Origin: Rhodobacter sp. CZR27
GTDB taxonomy: Bacteria > Pseudomonadota > Alphaproteobacteria > Rhodobacterales > Rhodobacteraceae
Reading direction: 5' to 3'
Assembly: GCF_002407205.1 (NCBI RefSeq)
Contig: NZ_CP023548.1
Span: 3,162,001-3,226,000 of the forward strand
DNA: 64,000 nt
Positions within the stretch are counted from its first letter, which is position 1, and every line of letters begins with the position of its first letter. Positions 57,678 to 64,000 of this stretch are shown here, piece by piece. The position numbers and the translations under genes are program-made. The notes below the pieces were generated by a model. The model did not search any database. It was not told the DNA's origin and worked only from the letters and a program-made list of their open reading frames with translations.

Positions 57678-59932
57678 CACCCCACCTTGCAGGCCGCCAT
57701 CACCGCCATGTTGAGGATATCATTGACCGTCGCATTCACCGAGCAAAGCTGGATCGGTTTCGATACGCCGGTGAGGATCGGGCCGATGACCGTCGCGCCC
57801 GCCATCTCCTGCATCAGCTTGATCGAGATCGAGGCCGAATGCCGCGCCGGAACGACGAGGATATTGGCCGGCCCGGTGAGGCGGCAGAACGGATATTGCG
57901 CCATCGCCGTGGGATTCAGCGCCACATCGACCGACATCTCGCCCTCATACTCGAAATCGACCTTCATCCCGTCGAGCACCTTGGTCGCAGCGCCCATCTT
58001 CGAGGCGCGCTCGGACACCGGATAACCGAAGGTCGAGTAGGAGACGAAGGCCACGCGCGGGTCAAGGCCGAGGTTGCGCGCCACGCGCGCCGACTTGACC
58101 GCGATGTTGGCCAGATCCTGCGGCTCGGGCCATTCGTGCACCAGCGTGTCGGCCATCAGCACGATCCGCCCCTTGTGCAGGATCGCCGTCACGCCCACCG
58201 CGCCATCGGACGCCTTGGCGTCGAAGACATGGTTGATGAGCTGCATCACATACGAGGATTTCCGAGTGGCGCCGGTCACCAGCGCGTCACCATGCCCGTG
58301 GGCCAGCATCAGCGCCGAGAAGACGTGCCGGTCGCGCGTCGCCAGCCGGTGGATGTCATAGCTGTCGAAGCCGCCACGCTGGAGCCGCTGGTAGAGGAAA
58401 TTCTGGTAGGCCTCCATGTGGCGCGAGTTCGAGGAGTTCACCACCTCGAGTTCGCGCACCGCATCGCCGAGGCCCGCGGTTTCCAGCTTCTCGCGCACGT
58501 CATGCTCGCGGCCCACGACCAAGGCCTTTCCCATCCCGGCGCGCTGATAGGCGACGGCGGCGCGCAACACGCGCAGGTCGTCGCCCTCGGCGAAGATCAT
58601 CCGGGCCTGTGCCGCCTTGGCGCGGGCGTGGATGCCCTGCAGGATCGAGGCGGTCGGGTCCATCCGCGACTTCAGCGCGAGTTCGTAGCCGTGCAGGTCG
58701 ATGATCGGCCGCCGTGCGACGCCCGTATCCATGCCCGCCTTCGCCACCGCCGGCGGGATGGTATAGATCAGCCGCGGGTCGAAGGGCGTGGGAATGATGT
58801 AGTCGCGCCCGAACGAGAGCTTCCGGCCATAGGCCATCGCCACCTCGTCCGGCACATCCTCGCGCGCCAGCTTCGCAAGCGCCTTGGCACAGGCGATCTT
58901 CATCTCGTCGTTGATCGCACGGGCGTGGATGTCCAGCGCACCGCGGAAAAGGTAGGGGAAGCCCAGGACGTTGTTCACCTGATTGGGGTAGTCCGACCGG
59001 CCCGTCGCCACGATCGCATCGGCGCGGACGGCATGCGCCTCTTCGGGCGTGATCTCGGGGTCCGGGTTCGCCATGGCGAAGATCACCGGGTTCTCGGCCA
59101 TGCTGGCCACCATCGCCGGCGTCACCGCGCCCTTGGCCGAGACGCCGAGGAAGACGTCGGCGCCCACCATGGCCTCTTCCAGCGTCCGAAGGTCGGTCTT
59201 TGCCGCATGGGCCGACTTCCACTGGTTCATGCCCTCGGTGCGGCCCTGGTAGATGACGCCCTTGGTGTCGCACATGATGCAGTTGTCGTGCTTCGCGCCC
59301 ATGGTCTTCAGAAGCTCGAGACAGGCGATGCCCGCGGCCCCCGCGCCGTTCAGCACGATGCGGACGTCCTCGATCTTCTTGCCCGACAGTTCCAGCGCGT
59401 TGATCAGACCGGCCGCGCAGATCACCGCCGTCCCGTGCTGGTCGTCATGGAACACCGGGATGTCCATGAGTTCCTTCAGCCGCTGCTCGATGATGAAGCA
59501 CTCGGGCGCCTTGATGTCCTCGAGGTTGATGCCGCCGAAGGTCGGCCCCATCAGCCGGACCGCCTGGATGATCTCGTCCGGGTTCTCGGTGTCCAGCTCG
59601 ATGTCGATGGCGTTCACGTCGGCAAAGCGCTTGAAGAGCACCGCCTTGCCCTCCATCACCGGCTTCGAGGCCATGGCGCCGAGGTTGCCCATGCCGAGGA
59701 TCGCGGTGCCGTTCGAGATCACCGCCACCATGTTGCCCTTGACCGTATAGTCGTAGACCGTCTCGGGCGCGTCGGCGATCGCCTGCACCGGGACGGCCAC
59801 CCCCGGCGAATAGGCAAGGCTCAGGTCGCGCTGCGTCGCCATCGGCGTCGAGGCGGTGATCTCGTATTTGCCGGGCTTCGGTTCGAGATGGTAGAGAAGC
59901 GCCTCTTCGGGCGTGATCTTGGTCTTGGTCAT
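57677..59932 (-). CDS. maeB: NADP-dependent malic enzyme with phosphotransacetylase-like C-terminal domain
   Basis: Oxidative decarboxylation of malate to pyruvate, 751 residues. The malic enzyme part (about 1-425) has YSPGVAVPVQAI, GTAILGMGNLGAMASKPVMEGK and FHDDQHGTAVI with the metal-binding pair; the C-terminal part (about 430-750) resembles phosphate acetyltransferase and in MaeB is regulatory (acetyl-CoA sensing) rather than catalytic by family knowledge. The start is ATG 59932 (MTKTKITPEEALLYH). Divergent from mutS across 129 bases. Confidence 0.95.
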   Translation of the reverse strand: MTKTKITPEEALLYHLEPKPGKYEITASTPMATQRDLSLAYSPGVAVPVQAIADAPETVYDYTVKGNMVAVISNGTAILGMGNLGAMASKPVMEGKAVLFKRFADVNAIDIELDTENPDEIIQAVRLMGPTFGGINLEDIKAPECFIIEQRLKELMDIPVFHDDQHGTAVICAAGLINALELSGKKIEDVRIVLNGAGAAGIACLELLKTMGAKHDNCIMCDTKGVIYQGRTEGMNQWKSAHAAKTDLRTLEEAMVGADVFLGVSAKGAVTPAMVASMAENPVIFAMANPDPEITPEEAHAVRADAIVATGRSDYPNQVNNVLGFPYLFRGALDIHARAINDEMKIACAKALAKLAREDVPDEVAMAYGRKLSFGRDYIIPTPFDPRLIYTIPPAVAKAGMDTGVARRPIIDLHGYELALKSRMDPTASILQGIHARAKAAQARMIFAEGDDLRVLRAAVAYQRAGMGKALVVGREHDVREKLETAGLGDAVRELEVVNSSNSRHMEAYQNFLYQRLQRGGFDSYDIHRLATRDRHVFSALMLAHGHGDALVTGATRKSSYVMQLINHVFDAKASDGAVGVTAILHKGRIVLMADTLVHEWPEPQDLANIAVKSARVARNLGLDPRVAFVSYSTFGYPVSERASKMGAATKVLDGMKVDFEYEGEMSVDVALNPTAMAQYPFCRLTGPANILVVPARHSASISIKLMQEMAGATVIGPILTGVSKPIQLCSVNATVNDILNMAVMAACKVG

Positions 59933-60061
59933 GAGGGGGCCATCCTGTGCAAGCACGGCCCTTCTAGCGCCGCCCCGCCCTCGCAACAATCACCAAGGAT
60001 TTGCGGCTTTTCCCCGCAGAGGGGCTCCGCTAGGGTCGCGCCTCGGAATGGGAGGGGCAGC

Positions 60062-62707
60062 GTGAGCGACGACACCGTCACGCCGATGATGGCGCAATAT
60101 CTGGAGATCAAGGCGCAGCACCCCGATGCGATCCTGTTCTACCGGATGGGCGACTTCTACGAGATGTTCTTCCAGGATGCGGCGCTGGCGGCCGAGGCGC
60201 TGGACATCGCGCTGACCAAGCGCGGCAAGCATCGCGGTGAAGACATCGCCATGTGCGGCGTGCCGATCCATGCGGCCGAGGGCTATCTGCTGACGCTGAT
60301 CCGCAAGGGGTTCCGCGTCGCCATCGCCGAGCAGATGGAGGACCCGGCCGAGGCAAGGAAGCGCGGCTACAAGGCCGTCGTGCGGCGCGAGGTGGTGCGC
60401 CTCGTCACGCCCGGCACCCTGACCGAGGACAGCCTGCTGGAGGCACGGCGCCACAACTTCCTTGCGGCCTTAGCCGAGATCCGCGACGAGGCGGCGCTGG
60501 CCTGGGCCGACATCTCGACGGGCGAGCTGCGCGTCACGCCCTGCCCGCTTCCCCGCCTGTTGCCGGAACTCGCGCGTCTCGCGCCACGGGAACTGCTGGT
60601 CAGCGAAGGGCGCGACCTCGACGCCCTCGTGCAGGAGATCGGCTGCGCCCTCACCCCGCTTGCCCGCGCGAGCTTCGACAGCGGCTCGGCCGAAAAGCGG
60701 CTCTGCGCCCTGTTCGCGGTCGGCACACTGGACAGTTTCGGCAGCTTCGGCCGCGCCGAGACCGCCGCGATGGGCGCGCTGGTCGATTACCTTGACCTGA
60801 CGCAGCGCGGGAAGCTGCCGCTGCTGCGCCCGCCGGTGCGCGAGGCGGCGGGCGGCTCGGTCCAGATCGACGCCTCCACCCGGCGGAACCTCGAGATCAC
60901 CACCGCGCTCTCGGGCGGGCGCGAGGGTTCGCTGCTGGCCGCCGTGGACCGCACCGTGACCGCGCCCGGCGCCCGCCTGCTGGAGCGGCGGCTGTCCAGC
61001 CCCTCGCGCGATCTGGCCACCATCCACGCCCGGCTGGAGACCATCCGCTTCCTGACCGAAGACCCCCGCCTGCGCGAGGATCTGCGCGACAGCCTGCGCC
61101 GGGTGCCGGACATTGACCGCGCCCTGTCGCGCCTCGCGCTGGACCGGGCAGGACCGCGGGACATGGCGGCGATCCGCGTCGGGCTGACGCAGGCCGAGAT
61201 CCTCGCGACGCGCCTGCCGCCCGAGGCGCCGGCGCTTCTGGCCGCCTCAGCCGCGGCGCTGAAGGGCCACGAGGCGCTGACCGACCTTCTCGATCAGGCG
61301 CTGGTGGCCGAGCCGCCGCTGCTGGTGCGCGACGGCGGCTTCATCGCCGCGGGCTTTGACGAGGAACTGGACGAGACCCGACGGCTGAGGGACGAGGGCC
61401 GCGGCGTCATCGCCTCGATGCAGGCGGGCTTCGTCGAGCAGACCGGCATCGCCAGCCTGAAGATCAAGCACAACAACGTGCTGGGCTATTTCATCGAGGT
61501 CACCTCGACCCATGCCGACCGGATGCTCTCGCCGCCGCTGAGCGAGACCTTCATCCACCGCCAGACCACCGCCGGTCAGGTCCGCTTCACCACGGTGGAG
61601 CTTTCGGCGCTGGAGACGCGCATCCTGAACGCCGGCAATCACGCGCTGGAGCTGGAGCGGATGCATTTCGCGGCCCTGCGGACGGCGATCCTCGATGCCG
61701 CCGGCCCCATCGGCTCGGCCGCCCGCGCGCTGGCCGAGATCGATCTGGCGGCGGCACTCGCGGATCTGGCCGTGACCGAGAACTGGACCGAGCCGCAGGT
61801 GGACGACAGCCGCGCCTTCCTGATCGAGGGTGGACGCCATCCGGTCGTGGAACGCGCGCTTCGGCGCAGCGGCACGCCCTTCGTGGCCAACGACTGCGCG
61901 CTTTCCGCAGCCGAGACACCGGCTATCTGGCTGATCACCGGCCCGAACATGGCGGGCAAGTCCACCTTCCTGCGCCAGAACGCGCTGATCGCGCTGCTGG
62001 CGCAGGCCGGCAGCTTCGTGCCGGCGGGGCGAGCGCATGTCGGGCTGGTGAGCCAGCTGTTCAGCCGGGTGGGCGCCGCCGACGACCTCGCCCGCGGGCG
62101 GTCCACCTTCATGGTCGAGATGGTGGAAACCGCCGCCATCCTGAACCAGGCCGACGACCGGGCGCTGGTGATCCTGGACGAGATCGGCCGCGGCACCGCC
62201 ACCTGGGACGGTCTCTCGATTGCCTGGGCGACGCTTGAGCATCTGCACGACCAGAACCGCTGCCGCGCGCTTTTCGCCACGCATTACCACGAGATGACCG
62301 CGCTGGCCGGCAAGCTGAAGGGCGTCGAGAATGCGACCGTCAGCGTGAAGGAATGGGAAGGCGACGTGATCTTCCTGCACGAGGTGCGCAAAGGCGCCGC
62401 CGATCGCTCCTATGGGGTGCAGGTCGCCCGTCTGGCCGGATTGCCCGCGCCGGTGATCGAACGGGCGCGTGCGGTTCTCGACGCGCTGGAATCCGGGGAA
62501 CGCGAAAGCGGCACGCGCCGTCAGTCGCTGATCGACGACCTGCCGCTGTTCCGCGCCGCGCCGCCTCCGCCGCCGGCTGCACCGGCGAAACCCTCGGCCG
62601 TGGAGGAACGCCTGAAGCAGGTCCACCCCGACGAGCTGAGCCCGCGCGAGGCGCTGCACCTGCTTTACGAATTGAAGGCGCTTCAGACCGGAGACGACAG
62701 GTCATAG
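60062..62707 (+). CDS. mutS: DNA mismatch repair protein MutS
   Basis: Mismatch sensor of 881 residues. The mismatch-binding Phe-x-Glu is in DFYEMFF near residue 35, the connector and lever domains follow, and the ATPase has ITGPNMAGKSTFLRQ and VILDEIGRGTATWDG with the H-loop ATHYHEM. The C-terminal PPPPPAAPAKPSA linker precedes a MutL/tetramer tail. The start is GTG 60062 with GGGAGGGG four bases upstream; ATG 60086 is possible. The plus frame is open for 2.2 kb further upstream, antisense to maeB, which is a GC-rich artefact. Confidence 0.97.
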   Translation: MSDDTVTPMMAQYLEIKAQHPDAILFYRMGDFYEMFFQDAALAAEALDIALTKRGKHRGEDIAMCGVPIHAAEGYLLTLIRKGFRVAIAEQMEDPAEARKRGYKAVVRREVVRLVTPGTLTEDSLLEARRHNFLAALAEIRDEAALAWADISTGELRVTPCPLPRLLPELARLAPRELLVSEGRDLDALVQEIGCALTPLARASFDSGSAEKRLCALFAVGTLDSFGSFGRAETAAMGALVDYLDLTQRGKLPLLRPPVREAAGGSVQIDASTRRNLEITTALSGGREGSLLAAVDRTVTAPGARLLERRLSSPSRDLATIHARLETIRFLTEDPRLREDLRDSLRRVPDIDRALSRLALDRAGPRDMAAIRVGLTQAEILATRLPPEAPALLAASAAALKGHEALTDLLDQALVAEPPLLVRDGGFIAAGFDEELDETRRLRDEGRGVIASMQAGFVEQTGIASLKIKHNNVLGYFIEVTSTHADRMLSPPLSETFIHRQTTAGQVRFTTVELSALETRILNAGNHALELERMHFAALRTAILDAAGPIGSAARALAEIDLAAALADLAVTENWTEPQVDDSRAFLIEGGRHPVVERALRRSGTPFVANDCALSAAETPAIWLITGPNMAGKSTFLRQNALIALLAQAGSFVPAGRAHVGLVSQLFSRVGAADDLARGRSTFMVEMVETAAILNQADDRALVILDEIGRGTATWDGLSIAWATLEHLHDQNRCRALFATHYHEMTALAGKLKGVENATVSVKEWEGDVIFLHEVRKGAADRSYGVQVARLAGLPAPVIERARAVLDALESGERESGTRRQSLIDDLPLFRAAPPPPPAAPAKPSAVEERLKQVHPDELSPREALHLLYELKALQTGDDRS

Positions 62708-62718
62708 CGATAGACCCG

Positions 62719-62742
62719 GCCGGGGCGCCTGCAGGCCCCGGC
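62719..62742. terminator. Hairpin between convergent mutS and grpE
   Basis: GCCGGGGC at 62719-62726 and GCCCCGGC at 62735-62742 pair perfectly over 8 bp around an eight-base loop. Located in the 48-base gap between the convergent mutS and grpE stops. No T-run on either strand. Confidence 0.5.
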
Positions 62743-62755
62743 GGATCTGGCCTGC

Positions 62756-63334
62756 TCAGGCGCCGGTGTTGGAGGAGACACCCACCTGCGCGGGGCGCAG
62801 CAGGCGGTCGTGGATCATGAAGCCCTCGGTCATCACCTGGATGATCTGGCCGGCCTTGGTGCCCGGCACGGGGGCCTCGAACATGGCCTGATGCTGCTGG
62901 GGATCGAAGGCGTCGCCGACCTGCGGGCTGATCGGCCGCACGCCATGCTTCGTCATCACGTTCAGCAATTCGCGCAGCGTGAGTTCCACGCCTTCGAGCA
63001 GCGCCGAGGCGGCCGCCCGCTGTTCGTCGGTCGCCACGTCGAGCGCGCGGCTCAGGTTGTCATAGACCGGCAGCAGGTCGCGGGCGAGTCGCGTGCCGCC
63101 ATACTGCTCGGCCTCGCGCCGGTCGCGCTCGGCGCGCTTGCGGCTGTTCTCGGCATCGGCCAGCGCCCGCATGAACCGGTCGCGCAGCTCGTCGCGTTCC
63201 GCGCGCAGCGCCTCGAATTCGCCGAGGTCCGGCGCAGCGGCCGGTTCGGGGGTCGCCTCGACCCGATCCATCTCATCCCGGGGTGCCTGATCCTCGGCCA
63301 TGTCGTCTTTCCTCGCGTTCGTCATACCCGTCAT
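62756..63334 (-). CDS. grpE: Nucleotide exchange factor GrpE
   Basis: Releases ADP from DnaK. The 192-residue protein has an acidic unstructured N-terminus, a long coiled-coil helix (about residues 38-85, ALRAERDELRDRFMRALADAENSRKRAERDR), and the C-terminal beta domain with FDPQQHQAM and VMTEGFMIHDRLLRPAQVGVS. The start is ATG 63334, overlapping the hrcA stop by four bases (ATGA); later Met residues are possible. The hrcA-grpE pair is common in alphaproteobacteria, apart from dnaKJ. Confidence 0.96.
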   Translation of the reverse strand: MTGMTNARKDDMAEDQAPRDEMDRVEATPEPAAAPDLGEFEALRAERDELRDRFMRALADAENSRKRAERDRREAEQYGGTRLARDLLPVYDNLSRALDVATDEQRAAASALLEGVELTLRELLNVMTKHGVRPISPQVGDAFDPQQHQAMFEAPVPGTKAGQIIQVMTEGFMIHDRLLRPAQVGVSSNTGA

Positions 63335-64000
63335 CCCTTGCCGCGGTCGGACACCAGCCGACCCACCAGCTGCGCCGTGTAGTCGACGATCGGCACGATG
63401 CGACCGTAGTTCAGCCGCGTCGGTCCGATCACGCCGATGGCGCCGATGATCTTCCGATCCGCGTTCATATAGGGAGAGACCACCAGAGAGGAACCCGAAA
63501 GTGAGAAAAGCTTGTTTTCAGAACCGATGAAAATGCGCACGCCTTCGCCGGATTCCGCCAGTTCCAGAAACTCGGCGATGTCACGCTTGCGTTCGAGATC
63601 ATCAAAAAGGCTGCGGATGCGCTCGAAATCGGCCGCCTCGGTCCCGCCTTCGAGCAGGTTCGCCCGCCCGCGCACGATCAGCCGCTCGGACTGCTCGCCC
63701 GGGTTCTCCCACACGGCCAGCCCGCTCTGCACCAGTTCATGCGCAAGGGCGTCGATTTCCTGACGACGCTGGGCGATCTCCTGACCCACCGTCTGGCGCA
63801 GGTCGGCCAGCGTCAGCCCCTCGACCAGCGCATTGAGGAAATTGGCGGCCTCGCGCATGGACGAGGCGGTCTGGCCCGGCGGCGGGCGGAACACGCGGTT
63901 CTCGACATGGCCATTGGCAAAGACCAGCACGACCAGCGCACGATCCGCCCCAAGGCTCACGAATTCGATGTGCCGGATCGGCGCTTCCTGCTTCGGCGCG
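63331..64000 (-). CDS. hrcA: Heat-inducible transcription repressor HrcA (5' end outside window)
   Basis: Repressor that binds CIRCE elements, usually upstream of groESL in alphaproteobacteria. Only the C-terminal about 223 residues are present: the frame continues past base 64000, so the N-terminal winged helix is missing. Visible hallmarks are IEFVSLGADRALVVLVFANG, the VENRVF motif, IFIGSEN and IGAIGVIGPTRLNYGRIVPIVDYTAQLV. It is coupled to grpE by a four-base overlap. No CIRCE palindrome was noticed in the window, so its targets lie elsewhere. Confidence 0.95.
   Translation of the reverse strand, partial: APKQEAPIRHIEFVSLGADRALVVLVFANGHVENRVFRPPPGQTASSMREAANFLNALVEGLTLADLRQTVGQEIAQRRQEIDALAHELVQSGLAVWENPGEQSERLIVRGRANLLEGGTEAADFERIRSLFDDLERKRDIAEFLELAESGEGVRIFIGSENKLFSLSGSSLVVSPYMNADRKIIGAIGVIGPTRLNYGRIVPIVDYTAQLVGRLVSDRGKG

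Noticed and set aside
57839..60061. 2.2 kb open plus-strand extension upstream of mutS
   Set aside because: It is antisense to maeB and only joins the mutS frame by chance; MutS homology begins at GTG 60062, which has a good ribosome site.

Overview
This 64 kb window is typical chromosome from a GC-rich alphaproteobacterium, most likely Rhodobacterales and close to Rhodobacter/Cereibacter. The reasons are the protein family signatures (ArgJ, UbiG, NDUFAF5-like, TamA/TamB, YjbH/YjbF, HslO), the gene-dense GC-rich layout, and two heat-shock promoters that match the alphaproteobacterial RpoH consensus. The taxonomic call is inferred from recalled family knowledge, not from a search. I saw no rRNA, tRNA, CRISPR array, insertion sequence, integrase or phage gene. 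No gene-free stretch exceeds about 220 bases; the longest gaps are the divergent promoter regions at 2586-2785, 12126-12322, 20106-20298, 21574-21769 and 51205-51420.

Layout. 1-2585 (minus): SurA-like prolyl isomerase, argJ and a mutT cut by the left edge. 2786-8111 (plus): secA, an unassigned exported protein, and a phosphate-binding-like/OmpA fusion. 8089-13291 (minus): radC, dnaJ, dnaK behind an RpoH promoter, and a proline iminopeptidase; then ubiG (plus). 14206-21573: a complete xylose module, xylF-xylH-xylG-xylB-xylA on minus with a divergent ROK repressor (xylR) and a candidate operator between them. 21770-27420 (plus): tamA-tamB. 27414-37367 (minus): YihY/BrkB protein, a polysaccharide block (small secreted protein, YjbF, YjbH, CapD-like dehydratase, sugar transferase, epimerase), MarR, nitrilase-family amidase, glutaredoxin and comF. 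37401-39389 (plus): NDUFAF5-like protein and hemH. 39441-41667: an envelope patch with a tiny secreted peptide, two L,D-transpeptidases and a CAP lipoprotein.

41795-49464 (minus) reads as one tightly packed operon that starts at a second RpoH promoter: hslO, CoA pyrophosphatase, CCA-adding enzyme, two ABC exporter half-transporters and an RNA m5U methyltransferase. 49535-51753: a NUDIX hydrolase, a response regulator fused to a PP2C phosphatase, and a divergent Hpt protein. 51808-55147: ilvA, argG and a DUF533 protein. 55137-59932 (minus): sulfotransferase-like protein paired with a class IV aminotransferase, a ribokinase-like kinase, and an NADP-malic enzyme. 60062-64000: mutS (plus), then grpE and the 3' part of hrcA (minus).

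Themes. Protein quality control and stress recur (secA, SurA-like PPIase, dnaK/dnaJ, hslO, grpE/hrcA, mutS, mutT), as do envelope assembly (TamAB, OmpA fusion, L,D-transpeptidases, YjbH/YjbF) and central metabolism (arginine, threonine/isoleucine, heme, ubiquinone, malate, xylose). No clearly foreign island is present. The least explained items are the aminotransferase/sulfotransferase pair, the two related micro-proteins at 28.3 and 39.4 kb, the SecA-linked exported protein with the PBP-OmpA fusion, the NDUFAF5-like protein without a visible SAM glycine motif, and the response regulator-phosphatase/Hpt pair.
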